From the NCBI GenBank assembly GCA_031761405.1, contig JASEVX010000011.1:29986629-30050628 (forward strand): a DNA stretch of 64,000 nt. The letters run 5' to 3'. Source of the DNA: Serripes groenlandicus (taxonomy: Eukaryota > Mollusca > Bivalvia > Cardiida > Cardiidae). Made by a program: the position numbers and the translations under genes. Numbering within the stretch: the stretch's first letter is position 1; each line of letters opens with the position of its first letter. This document shows positions 10,939 through 21,745 of this stretch, in pieces. The notes beneath the pieces were generated by a model. The model did no database searches. It saw only the letters and a list, made by a program, of their open reading frames with translations, and had not been told where the DNA came from.

Positions 10939-11476
10939 TTAACCCTTTCCCATTTATATAAGCAGATGCATTTTGACTTTACATGCAGTCATGCAGCAGC
11001 AGATGACCTTTGAAAACAATATTGAAAAAGCAGAAATAGGTCATAATGATCCAAACAATATGTTCTGACATATAGATTGTAAGAGATTTTCCATATTTTT
11101 GTCTAAATTTTATTAAAGTTGTCTGCTGCCGAGCCCCGGTAGCTCAGTCGGTAGCGACGCAGGCAATCCAGGGGTTGTGAGTTCGAATCCCGGCTCGGCC
11201 AACTTTCTTTCAGACGATTGACAAAAGTCAATGCGACATGCATCATTCGTCTTCCACCAATGGGCTAAGTCTATGTGGAAAAGCAGCCAGTTGCTTGGGA
11301 AGATTGTTGTGTGGAGTACTGGTGTGAGAAAACCAGGAAATGCATGAGTAGGTGAACTGGCCGCCGTGATATAACTGAGAAATTGTAAAAACGGCGTTAA
11401 ACCCCAATCAATCAATCAATCAATCGATAAAGTTGTCTGCTGCAGAGGATTGAGTTGTATGTTGAAAAAGGGTTAA
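10939..11476. mobile_element. TTAA-type MITE split by a SINE
   Basis: It starts TTAACCCTTTCCCATTTATA and ends GTTGAAAAAGGGTTAA. The SINE at 11130-11427 lies inside it, so the MITE is older than the SINE. Confidence 0.7.
11130..11427 (+). mobile_element. Full-length tRNA-derived SINE (family A)
   Basis: The 5' head has tRNA-like promoter boxes: A box GGTAGCTCAGTCGGTAG, B box GAGTTCGAATCCC. A body follows (CAGCCAGTTGCTTGGGAAG, GGAGTACTGGTGTGAG, GAACTGGCCGCCGTGATATA), then GGCGTTAAACCCC and a (CAAT)n tail. A 16-bp target duplication, TAAAGTTGTCTGCTGC, flanks it at 11114-11129 and 11428-11443. Such SINEs are transcribed by RNA polymerase III and mobilised by LINE proteins. Confidence 0.85.
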
Positions 11477-11514
11477 AACCTTTACAGCTTTATACCTTAT
11501 ACAGGTAACTCAAT

Positions 11515-11655
11515 GTTTATCCTTTTCTATCATGCAGATGCATTCTGATGCCTCGATCTGCAGCAGAATAACTTTTTGAAAAAATTGTCACAAAAGGAGA
11601 TTTGTTTCATATTGAGCCATTTCCATTTTTGCCCATAATGTTTAAAAAAAAAAAA
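11515..11655. repeat. TTAA-type MITE fragment
   Basis: It keeps ATCTGCAGCAGAATAACTTT and a degraded central hairpin, and ends in an A-run. No right end is visible. Confidence 0.4.
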
Positions 11656-11682
11656 ACTTTTATTTAAAGATACCTTTCCTAT

Positions 11683-11902
11683 TTGTGTCACAGTGAGTGA
11701 GTGTTTTGTGTCACAGTGAGTGAGTGTTTTGTGTCACAGTGAGTGAGTGTTTTGTGTCACAGTGAATGAGTGTTTTGTGTCACAGTGAGTGAGTGTTTTG
11801 TGTCACAGTGAGTGAGTGTTTTGTGTCACAGTGAGTGAGTGTTTTGTGTCACAGTGAATGAGTGTTTTGTGTCACAGTGAGTGAGTGAGTGTATGTTCAC
11901 AG
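11683..11902. repeat. 23-bp minisatellite
   Basis: About nine head-to-tail copies of a 23-bp unit built from GTGTCACAGTGAGTGAGTG plus TTTT. Units differ by at most a base or two (one variant has GTGAATGAG). Confidence 0.85.
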
Positions 11903-12107
11903 TTGTCTGTGCCGATTCGTTGTAAGTGGGATTTGGACTGCTTAATAATTGTCTCTCCAGATGAGTTTTTCACACTAAGATGAATAGTAGCTTAAGCTGT
12001 ATTATAATATACTTTCAAATGTTCACCTTTTTCCATAGGATCTTTCAATTTTATAAAGCTCACAGTCTATCTAGTTATATTTTTGTTTGTTTGTTTGTAT
12101 GGTGTTT

Positions 12108-12192
12108 TAACCCTTTACCTCATATGACAATTCTGCTGCGCAGACAACTTTATACATTTTTTGTCAAAAAGCGTCTAATTAAAGGGTTAATT
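12108..12192. mobile_element. TTAA-type MITE, internally deleted
   Basis: An ~85-bp copy keeps both ends (TTTTAACCCTTTACCTCATA and AATTAAAGGGTTAA) but has lost the hairpin core. Confidence 0.55.
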
Positions 12193-12385
12193 AACCATTT
12201 CCCTCATATAGACCCTTTCTGACGCCTCTGCAGCAGACGGCTTTTTGAAAACATAGTGACAAAAGAAGAAATTGCTCAAAACGACCAATTTCTCCTTTTG
12301 CCACAATGTTTTCCACTTTTTGTCATAATTGGTTATCCATTCAATTATGGAGATTTTCTATTTTTTGACAAAATACGTTCAAACG
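12189..12385. mobile_element. TTAA-type hairpin MITE, right end missing
   Basis: It starts TTAACCATTTCCCTCATATA, with a GAAATTGCTCAAAACGACC hairpin. It fades after AAATACGTTCAAACGTC. Confidence 0.6.
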
Positions 12386-12599
12386 TCTTTGAACAAAATA
12401 AGACAACAGTAAGATATATTATAGTGAAAAACTATAATGAGCTAGGTTTAGTCCACATCATTTTTGCTAGAAGTAGTTTTACGGTTTCTTAGAAACTCCT
12501 ATTTACAGAATGATAATTATGGTGGTCAATTGTTAACCTTTTCCATTTCCAGGCATTTTTTCCTTTTTTTTTCCACAATTGACTTTAAACTCTATTCAA

Positions 12600-12768
12600 T
12601 TATCCTTTCCCACTTGTAGACGGATTTTGACGCATATGCAGTTCCTTTTGTCACTATGTTTTCAACTCTTTTCAATTATTGTTTTTTCGTTTAAAGGGAT
12701 TCTCTGTGCATTTTCCTAGACGTTTTCAAAGTCGTCTGCTGCAGATTTGTTGTATGTGAAAGGGTTAA
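12600..12768. mobile_element. TTAA-type MITE, internally deleted
   Basis: The left edge is TTATCCTTTCCCACTTGTAG and the right edge GTATGTGAAAGGGTTAA. The central hairpin is shortened. Confidence 0.55.
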
Positions 12769-13034
12769 TTATTCTTTCATTTATATCAATATATTAATTC
12801 CATAGGAAAAGAGTTAGACAACCATCGCAACTTTCTGACCTATTGGCTTAGGAAATTCGGAATATAAAAGGTGATGATGGTATGCTACAAAGGAGGAGAT
12901 TAAAAATAAAGAGGAAATCAAACTTCTTGCCAAGTTTTATCCAATGATATGATAGGATCATCATGCAATAGGGTGTAAATCAGATAGCACTGTAAAAACC
13001 TGCCAAAATCACAGATACTAGTTAATTGGCAGGT

Positions 13035-13267
13035 TTAACCCTTTCCCTCATACAACAATTCTGCAGCAGACGACTTTGAACATATTTTGTAAAAAAATAG
13101 AAAATCTCGGTAATTGTATGGTTAACCAATGACTAAAAGTGTAAAACATTGTGGCAAAAGGAGAAATTGCTTGTTTTGAGCAATTTCTTCTTTAATTGTC
13201 TGAATGTTTTCAAAAAACCATCTGCTGCTGAGGCATAAGAAAGCGGCTATATGAGGGAAAGGGTTAA
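13035..13267. mobile_element. TTAA-type hairpin MITE, full length
   Basis: TTAACCCTTTCCCTCATAC and TATGAGGGAAAGGGTTAA ends, 233 bp. The hairpin is GAAATTGCTTGTTTTGAGC / GCAATTTC. Confidence 0.8.
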
Positions 13268-13327
13268 GATTAGACTAACCTTTCTTTATATTAAGAACAA
13301 GCACCAACCCAGCAATTTATATAAGCC

Positions 13328-13525
13328 TTAACCCTTTCCCACATACAACAAATCTGCAGCAGCAGACTTTCAATACATTAAAACTGAAGCATATTTTAAG
13401 AAACTTATAATCTTCTAGTGAAAGTGTAATTATTGAAATGCTTGTTTTGAGCAATTTCCCTTTTTGTTACAATGATTTCAAAAGTCATCTGCTGTAGAGG
13501 CATCAAAAATGTGGGAAAGGGTTAA
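13328..13525. mobile_element. TTAA-type hairpin MITE
   Basis: TTAACCCTTTCCCACATAC and AATGTGGGAAAGGGTTAA ends. The left half of the central palindrome is deleted. Confidence 0.7.
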
Positions 13526-13802
13526 GAATAGTGACCAGTTTACAGATCTGCATGCACTGTCTGTGTAATGATTCCCTCCAGTAGAAGACGCTTGAATGAC
13601 CAATTGGCTCATTTAGTGAGCAGTATAAGTGCAGGTGTACATATTGCTGTAGGCTAATCTGGTGCAGCACTGGGTCAAAGCTCTGAGACATAGATTTTCA
13701 AATTCCCAAACACTTATTTGATACTCAATTCATAAGTTGTGGGTGACTCAACAGAATCGTCTCACTGGGTCTATTCTTTTTGTACCCAAAACATAGAGTA
13801 TA

Positions 13803-14880
13803 AACAAGAGATGTTTGTCAAACATAATGCCCCCCTGCGTGCCATGTTGTCAGGAATATTTGGACAATTGAATAAAATATGCACGGACCGAAATGCCAGC
13901 TGATGTCAGTTTTAAGATTATGACCAATGTTATGACAAGCTTTTTGTGTTCAATGTCACATTGACCTTGACCTTTGACCTGATGACCTCAAAATCAATAG
14001 GGTTCATCTACTGGTCAGGACCAACCTCCAAGTGAAGTTTGAGTCAAGTCAAATTTGAGGACCATAGGTCCAGGCATTGTTGAGTTATCACTCAGACAAA
14101 TCTTGGTTGTGAACTTGACCTTTCACCTAATGCGGCACAATAGGTGTTACTCTACTGGTCACCCCCAGCCTCCATGTCAAGTTTGAGGGTCATGGGTGCA
14201 GGCAATGTTGAGTTATCACCCTGACACGTTTTGCGATCAATGTCACTGTGACCTTGACCTTTTACCCTATGACCTCAAAATCAATAGGGGTCATCTACTT
14301 GTCCGGCCCAACCTCCAAGCCAAGTTTGAGGACCATAGGTCCAGGCATTGTTAAGTTATCACTCACACTCAGACAAGCTTGGTCACTGTGACCTTGACCT
14401 TTCACTTGATGACCTCACAATAGAGGTCATCTACTGGTCACCCCCAGCCTCCATGTTAAGTTTGAGGGCCATGGCTGCAGGCAATGTCATGTTATCACTT
14501 GGGACAAGATTTCGCATTCAAGGTCAGTGACCTTGACCTGGTTTCCTCAAAATTAATAGGGGTCATCCACTGGTCACCCAAGCATCCATGTCAAGATTGA
14601 GGGCCATGGGTGCTAGCAATGTCGAATTATCACTTGGATAAGTTTGTCACGTTCAAGGTCAATGTGACCTTGACCTTTAACCCTATGACCTCAAAATCAA
14701 TAGGGGTCGTGTCATCTACTGGTCAGGCCAAAGCTGCTAGTCAAGTATGAGGACCAATAGGTTCAGGCATTGTTGAGTTATCACTCGGACAAGCTTTGCT
14801 CTACCGCCGGACTGACAGACCTACCGACCGACCTACCGACTGACATGTGCAAAGCAATATACCCCCTCTTCTTCGAAGAA
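13803..14880 (+). repeat. Dispersed GACCTTGACC-rich tandem element
   Basis: It starts AACAAGAGATGTTTGTCAAAC and ends near ATATACCCCCTCTTCTTCG. Six to seven ~130-bp units of the 685-1590 family lie between, each with TGACCTTGACCTTT and AATAGGGGTCATCTACTGG-like motifs. A GACC/GACT-rich tract lies at 14810-14845. Confidence 0.7.
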
Positions 14881-15421
14881 ATAAATTATAAGCAAAGATA
14901 TTCTTGAATAAAGACAAATTTACTTCTCCTTATCTTAAGGCTTTTAACTGGTAATGCCTATTTTCATTAGCTGATAGCTGTTTGTTATTGTTCTACATAG
15001 AAGTAAGACCTCATGGGATTCACAAATATCATCACTCAAAAAATTAACGAAGTGTAGCAAGCAATTATTCAATTAAATACATGCATTCAATTGAGCCTCT
15101 CTTAATTTTCTGATCTCAAATTATCTGTCACCAGCCCTTTTTAGGGAATAAAAAATTAAAAAAAGTATTTATGGAACTTCCACATTTGACAAAGAATTTG
15201 AACCTTTACACTGTGTCGAAACAAAAAGATTTGAGCAAATTCTGCAGACACCTTAGAAAACATCAAGTCCAAAAAGTGGATAATCTCAACATGTATATAA
15301 ATATTATACAAAGATAATGAATGGATAAAGGAGAAATAACTCGATCATTCTTGTTTTGCGACAATGTTTTAAAACATTTTGTTTTAGATGCATTAAAATG
15401 GGTCTGCCTTTGTGGAAGTGG
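14881..15421. other. No recognised feature
   Basis: AT-rich 540 bp. A possible diverged MITE hairpin lies around 15230-15420 (GACAATGTTTTAAAAC, GAAGTGGTTAA), too weak to delimit. Confidence 0.4.
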
Positions 15422-15878
15422 TTAATCTATTCCCACATACACATGCTTTTTGATGCCTTAATCCTTTCCCTCATATAGACGCTTTCTGACGCCTCTGCAT
15501 CAGACGGCTTTTTGAAAAACATAGTGACAAAAGAAGAAATTGCACAGAACGTGCAATTTCTCCTTTTGCCACAATGTTTTCCCCTTTTTGTCATAGGTTA
15601 TCCATTCAATTATAGAGATTATCCACTTTTTGACAAAATAAGTTCAAAGTCGTCCGCTGCAGAATTGTCGTATGAGGGAAAGGGTTAACAGGACAACTTT
15701 TGAAAACATTGTCGCAAATGAAGCAATTGCTCAATCATAATGAGCAATATCTCTATTTGCCACAATGTTTTCAACTTTATTAATAAAATTACACTTTCAT
15801 ATTGGATATTTTCTATAATTTGCTTAGATGTTATCAAGGTCGTCTGCTACAGATTTGTTGTATGTGGGAAAGGGTTAA
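15422..15878. mobile_element. TTAA-type MITE containing a second copy
   Basis: The outer copy starts TTAATCTATTCCCACATAC and ends TATGTGGGAAAGGGTTAA. It is interrupted after TTTTTGATGCC by a complete second copy at 15458-15688 and resumes with CAGGACAACTTTTGAAAAC. Confidence 0.75.
15458..15688. mobile_element. TTAA-type hairpin MITE inserted in another copy
   Basis: This 231-bp copy has TTAA at both edges (15458-15461 and 15685-15688) inside a host MITE whose own sequence continues on both sides. This is the best evidence in the window that TTAA is the duplicated target. Confidence 0.85.
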
Positions 15879-15930
15879 TATATCCTCCTTGCTTTAAGAA
15901 AATCTACAATAAGATCCCACTACATGTTTA

Positions 15931-16467
15931 TTAACCCTAATTCCTTCATACGACAATTCTGCAGCAGACGACTTTGAACATATTTTGTCAAAAAATGGAA
16001 AATCTCTATAATTGAATGGATAACATATGTGTAAATGTGGAATGAATGAATGAATGTATATTGTTTTATGGCGCATCGACAGCTAAGGTCATTTAGCGCG
16101 CAATTAAATTTAATTATTCATGATCCCTGGGTAAACAAACCAGTACTAGGCTAGAAAATGTGCCTTGCCCAAGGGCACTCCACCATGACCGTAGTGCCGC
16201 GACTGGGGATTGAACCCGGGACACCTGGTTTCGAAATCCCCGACGCTAACCACTCGACCACAGCGGATTAATAGAGTTAAACTGATCATAAAAGGTGACA
16301 TATAAGACGAATACTAACAATAAATGGACAAGAGGTTATGAAGTGGAAAACATTGTGGCAAAAGGAGAAATTGCTCGTTTGAGCAATTTCTTCTTTTGTC
16401 GCTATGTTTTCAAAAAGCTGTCTGCTGCAGAGGCATCAGAAAGCGTCTATATGAGGGAAAGGGTTAA
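15931..16467. mobile_element. TTAA-type MITE split by a SINE
   Basis: The left half is at 15931-16035 (TTAACCCTAATTCCTTCATAC). The right half is at about 16340-16467, ending TATATGAGGGAAAGGGTTAA. The SINE at 16041-16268 and some extra sequence separate them. Confidence 0.65.
16041..16268 (-). mobile_element. tRNA-derived SINE (family B variant)
   Basis: On the minus strand the head carries a B box GGGTTCAATCCCC and an A-box-like GTGGTCGAGTGGTTAGCG. The body includes CAAGGCACATTTTCTAGCC. The 3' end is an alternative tail read as GAATGAATGAATG then TATATTGTTTTATGGCGC. The same variant is at 19990. Confidence 0.75.
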
Positions 16468-16489
16468 CATGAAGTCACAATTTGTAATG

Positions 16490-16679
16490 CCTCTTCAGCA
16501 GACGACTTCTTAAAACATTAGGGCAAAATGAGAATTGCTCATAATGAGCAATTTTTCCTTTTGCCACAATGTTTTCAATTCTTTTAAAAAAATCAAACTA
16601 ATTCTCTTAAATATATTTTCCGGCATAAATTTGTTTACAAAGTTGTGATCAAATTTGTTGTAGGTGGGAAGGGGGTTAA
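16490..16679. repeat. TTAA-type MITE, left edge missing
   Basis: It keeps CAGCAGACGACTTCTTAAAAC, the hairpin ATTGCTCATAATGAGCAAT, and ends TAGGTGGGAAGGGGGTTAA. Confidence 0.6.
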
Positions 16680-16784
16680 GAAATTGTTATCAGAGCTTTA
16701 TATATAATTAGATATTGTGTTATATTTTATATTTGTGACTATTTCACATCCTCAAATCCTTCTTTGACCACTAATCCCTATGTT

Positions 16785-17145
16785 GCAGGTACTCAGAAGA
16801 ATCACCTCAGTGAGACAATCATTTTGAGTACCCACAACATAGGGTTTAATATAGTCATAAGAGAGATATTGCTGGAATAAGACCGGTTTAGTCCTTCTTA
16901 TGTAGTCCTCTGATATTACCCTTTGGTGAAATAATAAACTAGCTGTGCATCCATCCTAGGGATCCATCCATCTATATTGTTTTACTGAAAGTTTCTTGGA
17001 ATATTCTTTGACAAATTGACAATCAGTGCAGATCTCAATGAGACGATTCTTTTTAATACCCACAACATAGAGTTTAATGTAGTCATAAAAGAGATATTGT
17101 TGGAATAAGACCAGAAAATTACTCCTTCTTATGTAATCCTCTGCG
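16785..17145. repeat. Two diverged copies of a foldback repeat
   Basis: Both carry TTTTGAGTACCCACAACATAG (second copy TTTTTAATACCCACAACATAG), preceded by GTGAGACAAT/ATGAGACGAT and followed by TAGTCATAAGAGAGATATTG and CTCCTTCTTATGTA. The first keeps part of the opposing arm (TGTTGCAGGTACTCAGAAG). The family recurs at 25100, 26490 and 29585. Confidence 0.55.
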
Positions 17146-17149
17146 GTTT

Positions 17150-17915
17150 ATTATTATCTAAATTTATGGACATGGTTTCTCAGATATAGTTTCTTGAAAC
17201 ATTAATTCTCATTACTTTATATGGCAAACAGTTCAGAGCCAAATCAATCAGTGTGTTTTTGAGTGTTGATCTGGATCTACACAGTACACTGATTGCAATT
17301 GCTCTATAATACTTGATTTGTTCAGAGCTAGGGTGATATGATATTTCTTTTCATGTGTCTTAGACTCTGGGTTGCTTAAAAATAACCACTGCCATGCATT
17401 ATTATAATTGGCCTTCTACATTTTAATTACCAACTGAAAAGAGATGATCGACTTTCATATGCTGAAATCAATGCTGAACTTTGAATGAATTCTAATAACA
17501 CTTCTTGATGTCATTAACCCTTTCAATGCTTTTTATTTTCAAATGGACTTGTCCAGCATTGCATTTGGTAAGAGTCCAAAGTTTTTATCAAGACAAAATA
17601 TTGAGTTGAGCAGCTCTATATCAATTTTGGTGAATAATGATAATAAATTGAATACAATATAAAATACAGGAGGGCAAGAGGTTTACAATTAAATTTTGAA
17701 AACACATTAAAACTACCTTGACTTATAAGCTACAGTCACTGCTTTCTGCTTTTGACAAGTTTTCTTTTTTCATAACTTTTTCTATGTTCGCTTATTTCTC
17801 CCTATTTTCCACCAATAGGAAATCTGAAAGAAACAAAAGAGAAATATTTTTATTAATATTTAATAATTTGGCATTAATAAAATAATCAGCCTATCAGCTA
17901 GATCATGGTAAACTG
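17150..17915. other. No recognised feature
   Basis: AT-rich 765 bp without a recognisable coding frame, RNA gene or member of the local repeat families. Confidence 0.5.
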
Positions 17916-17916
17916 T

Positions 17917-18071
17917 TTCCCTCATATGATATTTTCTAAATTGTCTACTTTGAAAACATTGAGACAGAAAAATGTTACAATTTGATTATTGGGAGTTTGA
18001 TTTTCTAAGCCCTGGTGTTGAGCAATTCTCTTTTATTTCAAAGATCATCTGTATAGGGATATACGAGTTAA
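17917..18071. repeat. TTAA-type MITE, degraded
   Basis: It keeps TTTCCCTCATATGATATTTTC, AAAACATTGAGACAG and an ending GGGATATACGAGTTAA. It shares its TTAA with the next copy. Confidence 0.45.
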
Positions 18072-18262
18072 CCCTTTCCCTATACACAAAATCTGCAGCA
18101 GACCCCTTTGAAAACATCATAACCCTATGACTAAAAGTGGAAAACATTGTGACAAAAGGAGAAATTGCACGTTTTGTGCAATTTCTTCTTTTGTTACTAT
18201 GTTTTCAAAAAGCTGTCTGCTGCAGAGGCGTCAGAAAGCGTCTATATGAGGGAAAGGGTTAA
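18068..18262. mobile_element. TTAA-type hairpin MITE with left-arm deletion
   Basis: TTAACCCTTTCCCTATACAC to TATATGAGGGAAAGGGTTAA. The hairpin GCACGTTTTGTGC is intact. Confidence 0.75.
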
Positions 18263-18481
18263 CAAAACTGGGAACAATATTTATATATAAGAGCTTAATT
18301 AATACATAGAGATGAAAACATTATGACAATAGGGTGAAATTCATGATCTACTGCAAATGAGTAAAATTGCTTGGGTATCATACATACCGTATGTGTGGAA
18401 ATGGATGGTTGACACTTTCCCACATGAAACAAAACATTTTTATAACCCTTCAGAACTCTTTTATAATTGAGTGAAAATTGA

Positions 18482-18645
18482 ATTTATTTATTTATTTATT
18501 TATTGGGGTTTTACGCCGCTTTCAACAATGTTTCAGTTATATCACGGCGACAGTTCACTTATTCATGATCCCTGGGTAAACAAACCAGTACTAGGCTAGA
18601 AAATGTGCCTTGCCCAACTAAAATGGCACTTCACCATGACCGTAG
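18482..18645 (-). mobile_element. tRNA-SINE (family B), head truncated
   Basis: The tail is read as TTTATTTATTTATTTATT, then GGGGTTTTACGCCGC and the body up to CACCATGACCGTAG. The tRNA-like head is missing. It is flanked by MITE remnants (18400-18480, 18646-18745). Confidence 0.65.
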
Positions 18646-18750
18646 AGTGAAAATTGAAAAGAGGCTGAAAACATTGTGGCAAAAGGAGAAATTTCTCCTA
18701 TTGCCATATTGTTTTTAAAAAGTTATTTGATGCAGCAGTGTCAGATTGAT

Positions 18751-18964
18751 CATTTATTTATTTATTTATTGGGGTTTTATGCCGCTTTCAACATTATTTC
18801 AGTTATATCATGGCGACAGTTCACCTATTCATGATCCCTAGGCTAGAAAATGTGCCTTGCTCAAGGGCACTCCACCATGACCGAGGTGCCGCGACTGGGG
18901 ATCGAACCCGGAACACCCGGTTTTGAAATCCCCGACGCTAACCACTCGACCACAGAGGATTCCT
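18751..18964 (-). mobile_element. tRNA-derived SINE (family B)
   Basis: Near-complete minus-strand copy. The tRNA-like head with B box GGGTTCGATCCCC is on the right and the (AATA)n tail on the left. An 11-bp target duplication, GTCAGATTGAT, lies at 18740-18750 and 18965-18975. Confidence 0.85.
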
Positions 18965-18975
18965 GTCAGATTGAT

Positions 18976-19333
18976 TGATTGATTGTTTGGTGTTTTCAGT
19001 TAAATTGACAGCGTTGTTTATCCTGACACTTTCCAGTCAGTCCTAATGCAATAACGCAGCAACCCTGAGTACCAATGAAGGCAGTCATGACTACCATTTT
19101 TGAGGTCTTAGCGACGTCAGAGATTGAAAGTTATTGAGGAAGCTTTTCATATGATGTGACCTATTGAGTATTGACCACAGCACAGAAAGTGTGAAATAGC
19201 TGGTCAGATGTATTTAGCAGGCAGACTAAATACGGTCCAACAATAGATCAACCACTTCCAGAATATTTACTGACTGGCTTTCGCAGACTCTCAATTATTC
19301 ACAACATAACACCACCTGAGGCCTGCAGGGTTC
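18976..19333. other. No recognised feature
   Basis: 358 bp of unique-looking sequence. No coding or RNA feature seen. Confidence 0.5.
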
Positions 19334-19562
19334 TTAACTCTTTTCCACCTGCAGAGGCATTTTGACGCAATAGCAGCAGACGACTTTTGAAAACATTGTG
19401 GCCAAAGGTGAAATTGCTCATGATGAGCAATTTCTCCTGTGGCCGCAATATTTTCAACTTTATTTAACAATTAAGCTATCTTTTATGTTGATATTTCAGG
19501 TTTTTGTCACTATTTTTTAAATGTTGTCTGCTGCAGATCTGTTGTATGTGGGAAAGGGTTAA
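19334..19562. mobile_element. TTAA-type hairpin MITE, full length
   Basis: TTAACTCTTTTCCACCTGC to TATGTGGGAAAGGGTTAA. The central palindrome AATTGCTCATGATGAGCAATT is perfect apart from length. Confidence 0.8.
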
Positions 19563-19976
19563 CTGCCAGGGCTACAGATAAATAGGGTAAAAAAGCAAAA
19601 GAATTGTCAAAAAAGGTAATTCTTTTTAAAAATGATTGAAAAAGCAAATAAAAAGTAAATTAAGCAATTGTTTACATTTGTATTGCTTAAATAATTTACA
19701 TTAAATCAAACAAAATCCAAATGAAACAAAAAAGTATCAGTATGGCTTGATGTGATTTAGGAGACAATTGCTTATCTTAGATGTCATTACAAAACAAAAG
19801 CAAAACTAAAATATATAGATTTGCCAACAATTAGAAGCAATTTAGTTAGATAAAATTGAAATATTGTGAGAAAAGGAGATGTTAATTTGCTCATTATGTT
19901 TCTCTTTGCCACGATTATTTCAAGTCGTATAAATAAGCAATTTGAAAAATATGACAGGGTAAAATTATCCCTGTTT
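19563..19976. other. No recognised feature
   Basis: A-rich 410 bp with many short AAAAGCAA-type tracts. No gene seen. Confidence 0.45.
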
Positions 19977-19989
19977 CTTAATTAACAAA

Positions 19990-20212
19990 TGAATGTATAT
20001 TGTTTTATGGCGCATCGACAGCTAAGGTCATTTAGCGCGCAATTAAATTTAATTATTCATGATCCCTGTGTAAACAAACCAGTACTAGGCTAGAAAATGT
20101 GCCTTGCCCAAGGGCACTCCACCATGACCGCAGTGCCGCGACTGGGGGATCGAACCCGGGACACCCGGTTTCGAAATCCCCGACGCTAACCACTCGACCA
20201 CAGCGGATTCCT
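19990..20212 (-). mobile_element. tRNA-derived SINE (family B variant)
   Basis: Same variant as 16041. The head with GGGTTCGATCCCC is on the right and the TATATTGTTTTATGGCGC end on the left. A 13-bp target duplication, CTTAATTAACAAA, lies at 19977-19989 and 20213-20225. Confidence 0.85.
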
Positions 20213-20361
20213 CTTAATTAACAAAAAAGCAATTGTCTGAAAAACAATGGGGTAAACAAAGTACCCAATTCACTAAAAAAGTTATCTGTATTTTTCTTTA
20301 TCAACGTTCTATACTCTTTTTCAACTTTTAAACCTTTCTAACATACAAAATAATTATCCCC

Positions 20362-20591
20362 TTAACCCTTTCCCTCATACGACAATTCTGCAGCAGACGA
20401 CTTTGAACATACTTTGTCAAATACTGGAAAATCTCTATAATTGAAAGGATAACCTATGACTAAAAGTGGAAAACATTGTGACAAAAGGAGAAATTGCACG
20501 TTTTGTGCAATTTCTTCATTTGTTACTATGTTTTCAAAAAGCTGTCTGCTGCAGAGGCGTCAGAAAGCGTCTATATGAGGGAAAGGGTTAA
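20362..20591. mobile_element. TTAA-type hairpin MITE, full length
   Basis: TTAACCCTTTCCCTCATACG to TATATGAGGGAAAGGGTTAA, 230 bp. Very close to the copies at 4381 and 7431. Confidence 0.8.
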
Positions 20592-20621
20592 GAGCAGTTC
20601 CTCCTTTTCAACTAGAATGGA

Positions 20622-20816
20622 GTGCTCCGCGGAGCATGTGTGTCACCTGCACTGCTCATTGAAAGTGTGACAAAAAAGTGTGACGAAAAAGTGTGACGGA
20701 CAGACACACTGACAGACGCCGGAAAAAGTGTGACGGGCAGACAGACAGACAGATGCCGGACAAAAAAAAAAAGTAATCCCTAAGTGTCTACCATGCTATG
20801 CAGGGTGACACAAAAA
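20622..20816 (-). mobile_element. Helitron-like element, short copy
   Basis: On the minus strand it ends with the hairpin GCTCCGCGGAGC, then ACTCCATTCTAG followed by T. The other end has GGGATTAC and CACCCTGCATAGCATGG-like sequence. The tandem core seen at 5131 is almost absent. Confidence 0.55.
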
Positions 20817-21092
20817 TGTTTTCAAAAATCATCTCTCATTGTGTTGACAGAAGTATCTCAGTTGTAAATACTATTTCATTCTGATATATACTGCCCTTAA
20901 TGTTTAAAAGCAAGACTACCTTTCTTCAAAAGGTAATTAATTATATTGTCAATAAGCTACTACATTTATGACATTTTAATGAATTGTTTGACATGGGAGA
21001 CACTGCCTCACTTCCACCTTGTGTTTTCTCTCCATTCATAAAGTAAGCTATGACGGGAAAACCGACCATTGTGAAATTGCATCCAGTTGCAT

Positions 21093-21290
21093 TCACCCTT
21101 TCCCACATACAACAAATCTGCAGCAGACGACTTTGAAAACATATTGGAAAAATCATGGAAAAACTCTATAAATAAAGGTATAATTACTGAAAATATTGAA
21201 AATATTGTGAAAAATGAGGAATTGCTCATTTTGAGCAATTTCTCCTTTTGTCACAACGTTTTCAAAAATCGCCTGCTGCAAAAAAAAAAT
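21093..21290. mobile_element. TTAA-type hairpin MITE, right end missing
   Basis: It has CACCCTTTCCCACATAC, CTGCAGCAGACGACTTTG and the hairpin ATTGCTCATTTTGAGCAAT. It ends in an A-run after GCCTGCTGC. Confidence 0.65.
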
Positions 21291-21299
21291 GCTGTAATA

Positions 21300-21745
21300 T
21301 GACTAAAATACATACAAATGATTATTAAAATGGCCTACAAGTACTTTCATGAAATGTATCCATTGTTTGTTCAACCTTCCCATATGCAGATGCTTTCTGA
21401 CACCTTTGCAGCAGTATTTTCAACTTTACTACGCTGCGCTCTCGCCCCATATGAAATTTACTGACACCGTATATACCGTATTAGGTCACTTACACACTGT
21501 GTAACTAATAATATATATATTTATTATATGCCTGTACATTTTCCGGTGGAAATACATGCAGATTGACATGCGCAAATACACCACGACAGATTAAAATTCC
21601 GTATCTACATGCGGTGTAAATACAAGATTGTGACGTCAGACAGTGCGCGGAATACTTTCAGCGAGGTATCCCCAATAAACAATGTATTGAATCTGTATAT
21701 TTAATAGTTTTTTCGCTCTTCATAGATCGTAGGTATATAATAAAA
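21300..21745. other. No gene; MITE fragment
   Basis: 21372-21436 keeps a MITE left edge (CTTCCCATATGCAGATGC, CTTTGCAGCAG). Its matching right edge may be the piece at 23088-23156, which would make 21440-23087 an insertion. The rest is unrecognised. Confidence 0.45.

Noticed and set aside
11130..11205. Possible tRNA gene (A and B boxes, folded arms)
   Set aside because: It continues into a SINE body with a (CAAT)n tail and target-site duplications. It is a tRNA-derived SINE head.
16180..16268. Possible tRNA gene on the minus strand
   Set aside because: The same tRNA-like head occurs in several SINE copies with a shared body. Not an independent tRNA gene.
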